64,000 nt of DNA, taken from positions 248,001 to 312,000 of the forward strand of contig NZ_NOYI01000013.1 in NCBI RefSeq assembly GCF_002258785.1, read 5' to 3'. Under the pieces are notes generated by a model, which saw only the letters and a list, made by a program, of their open reading frames with translations, ran no database searches and was not told where the DNA came from. This document shows positions 29,746 to 38,110 of the stretch, in pieces. Each line of letters opens with the position of its first letter. The first letter of the stretch is position 1. The position numbers and the translations under genes are program-made. This DNA is from Rhodococcus sp. 06-235-1A. Its GTDB lineage: Bacteria > Actinomycetota > Actinomycetes > Mycobacteriales > Mycobacteriaceae.

Positions 29746-30452
29746 GAGGCGTGCAACCCACATTCGGTCTTGGCCTTGCCGGCCCAACGACCGCTACGCG
29801 GGTCGGCTCCGGGGGCAGGTTTGACGGTGCACGGTGCGCACCCGATGGACGGATATCCCTCGTCGACAAGGGGATTGACCAGAATCGAATGCTCGTCGAT
29901 GTAGGCCTGCATCTGCTCGTCGGACCACGGTGCGATCGGGTTGATCTTGACCAGGCCGAAGGCGTCGTCGAACGAGATCAGCGGAGCGTTGGCGCGAGTA
30001 GGAGCTTCCACTCGCCGGATGCCGGTGACCCAGGCGCTGTAGTTCGCCAGTTCCTTCTTCAAGGGTGCGACCTTGCGCATGGCGCAGCAGCGATTGGGCT
30101 CGCGCGCGAACAGGTCCTTGCCCTCGATCGAATCCTGTTCTGCGACGGTCTTCTCGGCGCGAGCGTTGACGACGTGAACGCCGTAGACGGCCTCGACGGC
30201 GTCGCGCGTCCCGATGGTCTCGGCGAAGTGGTAGCCGGTGTCGAGGAACAGCACGTCCACACCGGGGTGAACCTGTGCTGCGAGGTGAACGAGAACCCCG
30301 TCCTGCATGTTGGAGGCAACGATGAAGTCGTTGCCGAAGTTGTCCTCGGTCCACTGCAGCAGCTCCAGCGGGCTGGCACCGTCGAGTTCACGGGCACCGC
30401 GCTCGGCGATGTCCTTCAGTTCCTCTACCGTCAAATTCAGCCTGGTACTCAT
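29742..30452 (-). CDS. cysH: APS reductase
   Basis: A 236-residue reductase that turns adenosine 5'-phosphosulfate into sulfite and AMP using thioredoxin. It has the four cysteines that bind a 4Fe-4S cluster (Cys122-Cys123 and Cys205-x-x-Cys208), which mark APS and not PAPS specificity, and the catalytic cysteine in the tail ECGLH (Cys231). This agrees with the lack of APS kinase next door. Its ATG overlaps the sirA stop, and its stop overlaps cysD. Confidence 0.95.
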   Translation of the reverse strand: MSTRLNLTVEELKDIAERGARELDGASPLELLQWTEDNFGNDFIVASNMQDGVLVHLAAQVHPGVDVLFLDTGYHFAETIGTRDAVEAVYGVHVVNARAEKTVAEQDSIEGKDLFAREPNRCCAMRKVAPLKKELANYSAWVTGIRRVEAPTRANAPLISFDDAFGLVKINPIAPWSDEQMQAYIDEHSILVNPLVDEGYPSIGCAPCTVKPAPGADPRSGRWAGKAKTECGLHAS

Positions 30453-32167
30453 CGCAAATCCGCCTCGTCTGCTCGCACGGCCCACTGAGCGAACCGTTCG
30501 CCGTCCTCGCGGTGCTTGTCGAAATTGCGCACCACTCTGTCGATGTAATCTCCCAGCTCGGAGCTGTTGACCTTGTGCTGGCGCAACTTCCGGCCGAACG
30601 CACTGTCCAGCCCGAGGCTGCCTCCGAGATGAACCTGGAAACCCTCGATCTGATTCCCGTCTCCGTCGTCGACCAACTGACCCTTGAAGCCGATGTCGGC
30701 GATCTGCGACCGCGCGCACGAGTTGGGGCAGCCGTTGATGTTGATCGTGATCGGGACGTCGAGTCGACTGTTGATGTCGGACAGGCGCTCTTCGAGCTCC
30801 GGTACGAGAACCTGTGAGCGCTTCCGGGTTTCGGCGAACGAGAGCTTGCAGAATTCGATGCCGCTGCACGCCATCAGGTTCTTGCGCCAATGCGAGGGCC
30901 GGGCAGGTAGGCCCAGCGCATCGAGGTCCGATATCAGCTGCTCTAGCGTCTCGTCCGGAACATCGAGGACGATCAGCTTCTGGTACGGCGTGAACCGGAC
31001 GCGATCCGACCCGGCCTTCTCGGCAGCGTCGGCGACGGCCGCGAGAATGGTGCCGGACACCCGGCCTGCGATGGGTGCCACGCCGACGGCATTGAGCCCG
31101 TTCTTGAGCTTCTGGATTCCGACGTGATCACGGGGCCGAGCGGGCTTCTCGGGCGCCGGGCCGTCGATGAGCTTGCGGTGCAGGTACTCGTCCTCGAGAA
31201 CCTGGCGGAACTTCTCGATGCCCCAGTCCTTGATGAGGAACTTCAGGCGCGCCTTGGTGCGAAGGCGGCGGTAGCCGTAGTCACGGAAGATCGACACCAC
31301 GCCTTCCCACACATCCGGGACGTCCTCGAGGGGAACCCAGACGCCGACGCGTTGCGCGAGCATGGGGTTGGTGGACAATCCGCCGCCGACCCACAGGTCG
31401 AGACCCGGCCCGTGCTCGGGATGTACGACGCCGACGAAGGCGCAGTCGTTGATCTCGTGCACCACGTCCTGCAGGCCGGAGATTGCCGTCTTGAACTTGC
31501 GCGGCAGGTTCGAGTACTCGGGCTTGCCGATGTAGCGCTCGACGATCTCGTCGATGGCCGAGGTGGGATCGAGGATCTCGTCTACGGCCTCACCCGCCAG
31601 CGGAGAACCGAGCACCACACGCGGGCAGTCGCCGCACGCCTCGGTGGTCTTCAACCCGACCGCCTCGATTCGACGCCAGATCTCCGGGACGTTCTCGACC
31701 TCGACCCAGTGGAACTGCACGTTCTCCCGGTCGGACAGGTCGGCGGTGTCGCGGCCGAACTCCTGAGAGATCTGCGCCAGAGTGCGTAGCTGCTCGAGAT
31801 TCAGCGCGCCGGCGTCGCAGCGGATGCGCATCATGAAGTACTTGGCCTCGAGCAGGTCGATGTTGTCGTCACCGGTGAAGGTGCCGTCGTAACCCTGCTC
31901 ACGCTGGGTGTAGAGGCCCCACCAGCGGAAGCGGCCCCGGAGATCGCCCTTGTCGATGCTGTCGAAGCCCTGCTTGGAGTAGATGTTCTCGATGCGGGCA
32001 CGCACGTTGAGCGGGTTGTCGTCCTTCTTGGACTGCTCGTTGGCGTTCAGGGGCTCCCGGTAACCCAGTGCCCACTGGCCCTCGGCTCGACGCTTGGTCG
32101 GCCGCGGCGTGCGCTCCCGTGGTGTGGCGGGGGCAGCGTCGGTGGTCGCGTCGCTGGTCGACGACAT
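30449..32167 (-). CDS. sirA: ferredoxin-dependent sulfite reductase
   Basis: A 572-residue enzyme that reduces sulfite to sulfide with six electrons from ferredoxin. The siroheme/4Fe-4S cysteines are 434, 440, 480 and 484 (CSGIEFCK and CPNSCARS). Tyr86 and Cys178 align, at a constant offset of 17, with the covalently linked Tyr69-Cys161 pair described in M. tuberculosis. The ATG is set by AGGAG 7-8 bases upstream. It leads a five-gene operon and is preceded by a cysteine-containing leader ORF and a strong hairpin. Confidence 0.94.
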   Translation of the reverse strand: MSSTSDATTDAAPATPRERTPRPTKRRAEGQWALGYREPLNANEQSKKDDNPLNVRARIENIYSKQGFDSIDKGDLRGRFRWWGLYTQREQGYDGTFTGDDNIDLLEAKYFMMRIRCDAGALNLEQLRTLAQISQEFGRDTADLSDRENVQFHWVEVENVPEIWRRIEAVGLKTTEACGDCPRVVLGSPLAGEAVDEILDPTSAIDEIVERYIGKPEYSNLPRKFKTAISGLQDVVHEINDCAFVGVVHPEHGPGLDLWVGGGLSTNPMLAQRVGVWVPLEDVPDVWEGVVSIFRDYGYRRLRTKARLKFLIKDWGIEKFRQVLEDEYLHRKLIDGPAPEKPARPRDHVGIQKLKNGLNAVGVAPIAGRVSGTILAAVADAAEKAGSDRVRFTPYQKLIVLDVPDETLEQLISDLDALGLPARPSHWRKNLMACSGIEFCKLSFAETRKRSQVLVPELEERLSDINSRLDVPITININGCPNSCARSQIADIGFKGQLVDDGDGNQIEGFQVHLGGSLGLDSAFGRKLRQHKVNSSELGDYIDRVVRNFDKHREDGERFAQWAVRADEADLR

Positions 32168-32207
32168 GCATTGCTCCTGCATCTTCTGTGCTGGCCGGCA
32201 CCCGGGA

Positions 32208-32233
32208 CGAGTGCGCAGACAATTGCGCACTCG
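32208..32233 (-). promoter_or_regulatory. hairpin between the cysteine leader ORF and sirA
   Basis: A perfect 10-base stem (32208-32217 with 32224-32233) with a 6-base loop lies after the leader stop and 30 bases before the sirA ribosome-binding site. Its position suits an attenuator controlled by translation of the leader. No U run follows, so Rho or translational coupling may be involved. Confidence 0.55.
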
Positions 32234-32284
32234 ATCGAAGCGGGAAACCGGTGGATCGAATGGACGTGCTCCAAGGAGGGCTGG

Positions 32285-32377
32285 TCAGCAGCCGGTCGTG
32301 TATCGACACGACGCGCTGCAGACACGGCCTAGATCGACATGGCGGCGCGCCACGAGTCGAATTCCTGAGTCGGTCAC
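32285..32377 (-). CDS. cysteine-rich leader peptide of the sirA-cysHDN operon
   Basis: A 30-codon ORF on the minus strand, GTG start and TGA stop. It reads VTDSGIRLVARRHVDLGR and then VCSASCRYTTGC, with cysteines at 20, 24 and 30, the last directly before the stop. The core RRHVDLxR...C resembles short leader peptides found ahead of sulfur genes in many actinobacteria. A CACAAT -10-like box ends 7 bases before the GTG, so it is probably leaderless. It is distinct in sequence from the leader ahead of subI. Confidence 0.72.
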   Translation of the reverse strand: MTDSGIRLVARRHVDLGRVCSASCRYTTGC

Positions 32378-32384
32378 GGGTGCC

Positions 32385-32390
32385 ATTGTG
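32385..32390 (-). promoter_or_regulatory. -10-like box of the sirA leader transcript
   Basis: CACAAT on the minus strand matches TATAAT at four of six positions and ends 7 bases before the leader GTG. The -35 region is weak, as expected if an activator is needed. Confidence 0.4.
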
Positions 32391-32423
32391 CCACGTCATC
32401 GGGGCAGCGGAAGACCGCGTCGG

Positions 32424-32451
32424 CTATTTACCCCGATTTCGGGGTAAATAG
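32424..32451. promoter_or_regulatory. perfect 13-base inverted repeat, probable operator
   Basis: CTATTTACCCCGA (32424-32436) and its exact reverse complement (32439-32451) flank two T residues. It lies between the divergent sirA leader and hemW, about 47-74 bases upstream of the predicted leader transcript start. The AT-rich ends stand out from the surrounding DNA. It could be a dimer-binding operator for either side. I do not recognise the regulator. Confidence 0.6.
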
Positions 32452-32526
32452 GCTGGCAGGGCAGCTGCGACAGTGCTGGGCGACGGGTGGAGAGAAGGGC
32501 CCGTGCTCTCTGGGAGACTGGAGACC

Positions 32527-33738
32527 GTGAATACCGTCGTACCCGTCCCGTCCACCTTCGAGTTGCCGATCGAGGCATTCGACGGCGTGGGGGACCGGGC
32601 GTTCGGAATCTACGTACACGTTCCGTTCTGCGCCACGCGGTGCGGCTACTGCGATTTCAACACCTACACAGCGGGCGAATTGGGCACATCGGCGTCGCCG
32701 CAGTCCTGGTTGGAGGGCCTGCGCCGCGAGCTGGACATCGCCGCGGGTCTGATCGAAGCGGGTACCGGTCGCGTTCCGACGGCCGACACCGTTTTCGTCG
32801 GCGGTGGTACGCCGTCACTCCTCGGGGGCGGCGGGTTGGCCGACGTGCTCGGTGCGGTCCGGTCGAGTTTCGGCCTGACCGACGGCAGCGAGGTGACCAC
32901 CGAATCGAACCCGGAGTCGACGTCGCCGGAATTCTTCGACCGGCTCCGCGATGCAGGGTTCACCCGCATCTCGCTCGGAATGCAGTCCGCCGCACCGCAT
33001 GTGCTCGCCGTCCTCGATCGCACCCACACACCGGGTCGGGCGGTGGCAGCAGCGAAGGAAGCGCGTGCGGCCGGCTTCGAGCACGTCAATCTCGATCTCA
33101 TCTACGGCACTCCCGGGGAGCGAGACGGCGATCTGGACCAGTCCCTGGCCGCCGTGCTCGAGGCCGGCGTCGACCATGTCTCGGCCTACGCATTGATCGT
33201 CGAGGACGGTACCGCCATGGCACGCAAGGTCCGCCGCGGTGAGCTACCCGCCCCTGACGACGATGTGCTGGCAAGCCGATACGAACGCATCGACTCGGCC
33301 CTGAACGCCGCGGGCATGTCCTGGTACGAGGTATCGAACTGGGCCACCGACGCAGCCGCGCAATGCCGCCACAACATCGGCTACTGGGACGGCGGCGACT
33401 GGTGGGGCGCGGGACCGGGCGCGCACAGCCACATCGGCGGTACCCGCTTCTGGAACGTCAAGCATCCGGCTGCGTACGCAGATCGTCTGGCCACCGGCGT
33501 GCTGCCGGTGCACGGCAGCGAACTGCTCAGCGCCGAGGATCGGCACCTGGAAGAGCTGATGTTGACCGTCCGGCTCCGAACAGGAGTGCCGCTGACTCTG
33601 CTCGGGCCGGCCGAGCTCACCGCTGCCCAGCAAGCCGTCGCCGACGGGTTGATGGCGCGCAAGGGCGATCGACTGACCCTCACCGATCGAGGTCGGTTGC
33701 TCGCCGACGCAGTGGTGCGCAGCATCGCCGCTGCCTGA
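32527..33738 (+). CDS. hemW: HemW-like radical SAM protein
   Basis: A 403-residue radical SAM protein of the HemW (formerly HemN-like) group. The cluster motif CATRCGYC has cysteines at residues 35, 39 and 42, after YVHVPF, and the extra cysteine of true HemN enzymes is absent. HemW is thought to be a heme chaperone and not a coproporphyrinogen dehydrogenase. The GTG follows GGAG closely; an in-frame GTG at 32506 is an alternative. It matches Rv2388c. Confidence 0.9.
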   Translation: MNTVVPVPSTFELPIEAFDGVGDRAFGIYVHVPFCATRCGYCDFNTYTAGELGTSASPQSWLEGLRRELDIAAGLIEAGTGRVPTADTVFVGGGTPSLLGGGGLADVLGAVRSSFGLTDGSEVTTESNPESTSPEFFDRLRDAGFTRISLGMQSAAPHVLAVLDRTHTPGRAVAAAKEARAAGFEHVNLDLIYGTPGERDGDLDQSLAAVLEAGVDHVSAYALIVEDGTAMARKVRRGELPAPDDDVLASRYERIDSALNAAGMSWYEVSNWATDAAAQCRHNIGYWDGGDWWGAGPGAHSHIGGTRFWNVKHPAAYADRLATGVLPVHGSELLSAEDRHLEELMLTVRLRTGVPLTLLGPAELTAAQQAVADGLMARKGDRLTLTDRGRLLADAVVRSIAAA

Positions 33739-33749
33739 GAAACCCGGCT

Positions 33750-34055
33750 TCAGGCGCTCAGAGCGTCGTAGTCGAACACTCTGGCGTGCAACACCGTTCG
33801 ATTTCGCAGTGCCGCACGCACAGCGCGGTGCAATCCGTCTTCGAGATAGATGACGCCGCGGAACTGCACGGCGTGGGGAAAGAGATCGCCGTAGAAGGTG
33901 GAGTCCTCGGACAGCAACCTGTCGAGTTCGAGCACCTTCGTGGTGGTGACGATTTCGTCCAGACGCAGCTGGCGTGGCGGAATGCGCGACCAGTCGCGGA
34001 TAGACAGGCCGTGCTCGGGGTACGGCTTACCGTCGCGAACACCTTTGAAGATCAT
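33750..34055 (-). CDS. conserved hypothetical protein (Rv2375-like)
   Basis: A 101-residue soluble protein starting MIFKGVRDGKPYPEHGLS, with a central VTTTKVLELDRLLSEDSTF and a tail FRGVIYLEDGLHRAVRAALR. It sits between hemW and hrcA, as a similar protein does in M. tuberculosis. The DGLHR block resembles the substrate-proximal motif of ParB/Srx-like folds, but that is only an impression. There is no signal peptide or membrane helix. The function is unknown. Confidence 0.75.
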   Translation of the reverse strand: MIFKGVRDGKPYPEHGLSIRDWSRIPPRQLRLDEIVTTTKVLELDRLLSEDSTFYGDLFPHAVQFRGVIYLEDGLHRAVRAALRNRTVLHARVFDYDALSA

Positions 34056-34188
34056 CGCGAGCCTCGAGCCGCTGGACCGAATCGAAAGAACGTTTCCACT
34101 CGGACCACAGTAAGGCCTTGCACGAGTATGCGTATCTCGGCTACTAGACTCGAGCGACGATTGGAAACGAGAACGGAGGTGGGCACCG

Positions 34189-35232
34189 ATGTCGAGCACC
34201 GACGACAGGCGGTTCGAGGTTCTACGAGCGATCGTGGCGGACTACGTGTCCACCCAGGAACCGGTCGGTTCACGTGCTCTGGTCGAGCGCCACAACCTGG
34301 GCGTGTCGAGTGCAACCGTGCGTAACGACATGGCCGTCCTGGAGGCCGAGGGATACATCGCTCAGCCACACACCAGCTCGGGGCGGGTACCCACCGACAA
34401 GGGCTATCGCCAGTTCGTCGATCGAATCGCCGACGTCAAGCCGCTGTCGGCGGCCGAGCGCCGAGCCATTCTGGAATTCCTCGAGAACGGCGTCGACCTG
34501 GACGACGTGCTGCGACGCGGCGTTCGATTGCTGGCTCAGCTGACCCGCCAGGTCGCCGTGGTGCAGTACCCCACGCTGTCGGCGTCGTCGGTTCGGCATC
34601 TCGAGGTCGTGGCGCTCACGCCGGCTCGGCTGTTGTTGGTGCTGATCACCGACTCCGGGCGAGTCGATCAGCGGATCGTCGAACTCGGTGACGTGCTCGA
34701 CGACGAGGATCTGGCGCAGTTGCGGCGGTTGCTCGGCGGGGCGCTGGAGGGCAAGCGGCTGGCTGCTGCATCTGCCGCGGTGGCCGAACTGGCAGAGAAC
34801 TCTCCTGCCGGGCTACGGGACGCCATGATTCGTTCGGCCACGGTGCTGGTGGAATCGCTGGTCGAGCACCCCGAAGAACGCCTGGTACTCGGTGGAACGG
34901 CGAACCTGACGCGCAACGCCGCGGACTTCGCCGGAGACGCGGGGTTTCCCGGATCCCTCAGGGCGGTACTCGAGGCTCTGGAAGAGCAGGTGGTCGTTCT
35001 CAAGCTGCTCGCGGTGACACAGGACACGCGGACCGTCACGGTGCGGATCGGCGAGGAAACGCAGGTCGAAGAGATGCGCGGAACGTCGGTGATTTCCACC
35101 GGGTACGGGTCGGCTGGCATGGTCCTCGGAGGAATGGGCGTTCTGGGGCCCACTCGAATGGACTACCCAGGAACAATTGCCTCGGTCGCCGCGGTTGCCA
35201 GGTACATCGGCGAGGTCCTGGCCGAACGCTGA
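34189..35232 (+). CDS. hrcA: heat-inducible transcription repressor HrcA
   Basis: A 347-residue repressor of chaperone genes that binds CIRCE operators and is kept active by GroEL. The N-terminal winged helix carries [20 protein letters not shown] and [19 protein letters not shown] lies 9 bases before the ATG. The downstream neighbour is dnaJ, the usual partner. I looked for a CIRCE element (TTAGCACTC-N9-GAGTGCTAA) before hrcA and did not find one, so its own promoter may not be a target. Confidence 0.94.
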   Translation: MSSTDDRRFEVLRAIVADYVSTQEPVGSRALVERHNLGVSSATVRNDMAVLEAEGYIAQPHTSSGRVPTDKGYRQFVDRIADVKPLSAAERRAILEFLENGVDLDDVLRRGVRLLAQLTRQVAVVQYPTLSASSVRHLEVVALTPARLLLVLITDSGRVDQRIVELGDVLDDEDLAQLRRLLGGALEGKRLAAASAAVAELAENSPAGLRDAMIRSATVLVESLVEHPEERLVLGGTANLTRNAADFAGDAGFPGSLRAVLEALEEQVVVLKLLAVTQDTRTVTVRIGEETQVEEMRGTSVISTGYGSAGMVLGGMGVLGPTRMDYPGTIASVAAVARYIGEVLAER

Positions 35233-35329
35233 GACGAGCGAGAACCGATCGAACGACGGCCGCGGGGGCGTGGGCGGCCGCACACAGCAACAACGAACGA
35301 GATTCATCTTCTAGGACGAAAGAGACGAC

Positions 35330-36487
35330 GTGGCACGGGATTATTACGGGACTTTGGGCGTCGGCCAGCAGGCTACGGACCAGGAGATCAAGCGCGCCTA
35401 TCGCAAGCTGGCGCGAGAACTGCACCCGGACGTCAACCCGGACGAGGCCGCGCAGGCCCGGTTCAAGGACATCTCCACCGCATACGAGGTGCTCTCCGAT
35501 CCGGAGAAGCGTCGCATCGTCGACCTCGGCGGCGACCCGCTGCAGCAGGGCGGCGGAGGCGGCGGCGGTGGATTCGGTGGAGCCGGATTCGGCGGTGGCC
35601 TCGGGGACGTGTTCGAGGCGTTCTTCGGCGGCGGTGCGGGTGGCTCCCAGCGCGGGCCCAAGGGCCGCGTACAGCCGGGCGCGGACTCGCTGCTGCGGAC
35701 CAAGCTCACTCTCGACGAATGCGCCACCGGCGTGACCAAGCACATCACCGTCGACACTGCGATTCTGTGCGATCTGTGCACCGGCTCGGGCACCAACGGC
35801 GACTCCAAGCCGGTTCGCTGCGAAACCTGCGGCGGTGCCGGCGAAGTGCAGTCGGTGCAACGCTCGTTCCTCGGCCAGGTCATGACCAGCCGCCCGTGCC
35901 CCACCTGCCGCGGCGCAGGCGAGACCATCCCCGATCCCTGCCGCAAGTGTGGCGGCGACGGGCGCGTGCGGTCGCGTCGCGACATCTCGGTGAAGGTTCC
36001 GGTGGGCGTCAGCAACGGCATGCGGATCCGCCTGGCCTCACAGGGCGAGGTCGGCCCAGGCGGCGGCCCCGCGGGAGATCTGTACGTGGAGATCGTCGAA
36101 CAGCAGCACGAGGTGTTCGTCCGCGACGGTGACGATCTGCACTGCACGGTGCGTGTCCCGATGGTCGACGCTGCACTCGGTACCTCGGTCAGCATCGACG
36201 CGATCATCGACGGGCCAACCGAGATCTCGATCGAGCAAGGCACACAGCCGAATTCGACCACAGTGCTGCGTGGTCACGGCATGCCCAAGCTGCGGTCCGG
36301 CATTCGCGGCGATCTGCACGCGCACCTCGAGGTCATCGTGCCGACCAAGCTCGACAGCAAGCAGACCCATCTGCTCGAGCAGCTCAAGTCGATGCGAGAC
36401 CGCGATGCGGCGGAGGTCGTCACCACCGGTTCGGCGCACAGCGGCGGACTGTTCTCGCGGTTGCGGGAAGCCTTCAGCGGTCGCTGA
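35330..36487 (+). CDS. dnaJ2: DnaJ-type co-chaperone (DnaJ2)
   Basis: A 385-residue class I J-protein. The J domain has HPD at residues 32-34; a glycine-rich region ([17 protein letters not shown]) follows; four zinc-binding repeats are seen ([32 protein letters not shown]), then the C-terminal substrate domain. It stimulates DnaK and holds unfolded proteins. It is the second DnaJ of actinobacteria, paired with hrcA and not with dnaK. rsmE follows after 4 bases. Confidence 0.94.
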   Translation: MARDYYGTLGVGQQATDQEIKRAYRKLARELHPDVNPDEAAQARFKDISTAYEVLSDPEKRRIVDLGGDPLQQGGGGGGGGFGGAGFGGGLGDVFEAFFGGGAGGSQRGPKGRVQPGADSLLRTKLTLDECATGVTKHITVDTAILCDLCTGSGTNGDSKPVRCETCGGAGEVQSVQRSFLGQVMTSRPCPTCRGAGETIPDPCRKCGGDGRVRSRRDISVKVPVGVSNGMRIRLASQGEVGPGGGPAGDLYVEIVEQQHEVFVRDGDDLHCTVRVPMVDAALGTSVSIDAIIDGPTEISIEQGTQPNSTTVLRGHGMPKLRSGIRGDLHAHLEVIVPTKLDSKQTHLLEQLKSMRDRDAAEVVTTGSAHSGGLFSRLREAFSGR

Positions 36488-36491
36488 TTCC

Positions 36492-37265
36492 ATGGCCCCG
36501 ACGGTCTTCTATCTCTCGCCGCTGCCGAACGTCGGCGAGCTCGCAGTGCTCGACGGCAAGGAAGGGCACCACGCCGCGACGGTACGACGCATCCGCGTCG
36601 GCGAGCGAGTGCTACTCGGTGACGGTGCAGGCGGCTTGGCCGACGCGATCGTCGCCGCGGCGGAGAAGAACCGACTGGAACTGACCGTGCAATCGCGCAG
36701 CGAGATGCCGCGTCCCACTCCGGTGGTAACGCTCGTGCAGGCATTGCCCAAGGCGGACCGATCGGAACTCGCCGTCGAGCTCGCCACCGAGGCAGGCGTC
36801 GACGCTGTGGTGCCGTGGCAGTCCGCGCGATGCGTCGCACGGTGGGAGGGCCCGAAGGCATCCAAGGGTGTCGCGAAGTGGCGGAGCACCGCAGCCGAGG
36901 CCGCCAAGCAGTCGCGTCGGGCATTCATCCCCGAGGTCTCCGAGCTGCACGATTCGCGTGCGGTCAACGTCTTCGTGCGCGGCGTCGTGGAGCGCGGCGG
37001 AATCGTGGCGGTGCTGCACGAGGCGGCAACCTCGGCGTTCCGGGACCTGCCGTTCGACTCGGTGCCCGAGGTCGCGATCGTCGTCGGACCCGAGGGCGGG
37101 CTCGACGACAGGGAGGTCACCGCCCTGACCGAGGCGGGTGCGACGCCGGTGGTGCTGGGCCCGACGGTGCTGCGGACCTCGACGGCAGGAGCTGTGGCTC
37201 TCGGCGCGCTGGGTGTCCTCACCTCGCGGTGGGCCCAACTACCGCCCGACTTCCAGAACGCATGA
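36492..37265 (+). CDS. rsmE: 16S rRNA (uracil-1498-N3) methyltransferase
   Basis: A 257-residue SPOUT-class methyltransferase that modifies U1498 in the decoding region. Conserved blocks are KEGHHAATVRRIRVGERV, LVQALPKADRSELAVELATE, and the knot region VGPEGGLDDREV and LGPTVLRTSTAGAVAL. It follows dnaJ2 closely, and its stop overlaps the next ATG, so all three genes from hrcA are probably one unit. It matches Rv2372c. Confidence 0.93.
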   Translation: MAPTVFYLSPLPNVGELAVLDGKEGHHAATVRRIRVGERVLLGDGAGGLADAIVAAAEKNRLELTVQSRSEMPRPTPVVTLVQALPKADRSELAVELATEAGVDAVVPWQSARCVARWEGPKASKGVAKWRSTAAEAAKQSRRAFIPEVSELHDSRAVNVFVRGVVERGGIVAVLHEAATSAFRDLPFDSVPEVAIVVGPEGGLDDREVTALTEAGATPVVLGPTVLRTSTAGAVALGALGVLTSRWAQLPPDFQNA

Positions 37266-38017
37266 GCGCGCGGATCAAGATCGCGTACGGCGATCACCCG
37301 GAGCAGTTCGGCCACCTCTATCTGCCGGCCGGGCCGATGGATCACCGGACGCCGGTGGTCGTGGTGGTACACGGCGGATTCTGGAGTGGGCAGTACGGAT
37401 CGAACCTGGGCACCCAGTTCGCGCGCGCTGCCGCGGGAGCCGGAGCGGTGGCGTGGAACATCGAGTACCGACGCGTCGGCGCAGGTGGGCACTGGCCTGA
37501 GATGCAAGCTGATGTGACCGCAGCACTCGACGTGGTCGCCGGGGAACTGCAGCACCACGCCCCGGTGGGAATCGCCGACGTACGCGTCATCGGGCACTCC
37601 GCAGGCGGGCACCTGGCAGTGTGGCTCGGCGGTGAGACCGGCACGAAGGTCCGCCCGTCGCGCATCGTCTCGCAGGCCGGCGTGCTCGATCTGGAGCCGC
37701 GCGGTGCATCGGGACGCACCAACCCGGCGGTCGAGGCGCTGTTGCAGGCCCGATACGAGGACGATCCCGACCTGTACCGGTCGGCCTCACCCGCGGCCCG
37801 CGCGCCCCTCGGCATCCCGACGATCGCCCTGCACGGATCCGAGGACATCCAGGTCCCGGCGGCGCAGAGCGAACGGTACGTTGCGCTGGCGTGCGCTGCC
37901 GGAGACGACGCGCGACTGACGATCGTGCCGGGGGAAGACCACTTCGCTTTCCTGAACCCCGAATCGCGGTGTTGGGCGCTCTCGCTCGACGCGGTGCTCG
38001 GTGCCACCAGCGAGTAA
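37262..38017 (+). CDS. alpha/beta hydrolase (esterase or formamidase-like)
   Basis: A 251-residue alpha/beta hydrolase. The oxyanion block is VVHGGFWSGQYG, the nucleophile elbow GHSAGGHLAVW, the acid is likely in HGSEDIQVPAAQ, and the final histidine is in GEDHFAFLNP. The HGGFW pattern resembles kynurenine formamidases and related small esterases. It overlaps the rsmE stop (ATGA), but no kynurenine gene is nearby, so the substrate is open. Confidence 0.8.
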   Translation: MSARIKIAYGDHPEQFGHLYLPAGPMDHRTPVVVVVHGGFWSGQYGSNLGTQFARAAAGAGAVAWNIEYRRVGAGGHWPEMQADVTAALDVVAGELQHHAPVGIADVRVIGHSAGGHLAVWLGGETGTKVRPSRIVSQAGVLDLEPRGASGRTNPAVEALLQARYEDDPDLYRSASPAARAPLGIPTIALHGSEDIQVPAAQSERYVALACAAGDDARLTIVPGEDHFAFLNPESRCWALSLDAVLGATSE

Positions 38018-38110
38018 TGGGAATGCGCATCGTTGCTGCGGCGTTAAACTCGATTCATACCAAGTGCACGTCCGAGAAGCCGACACCAGAGAGCAGGCCA
38101 TAGCCACCAC

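Noticed and set aside
34056..34188. A CIRCE element upstream of hrcA
   Set aside because: I looked for TTAGCACTC-N9-GAGTGCTAA or a close variant and found none.
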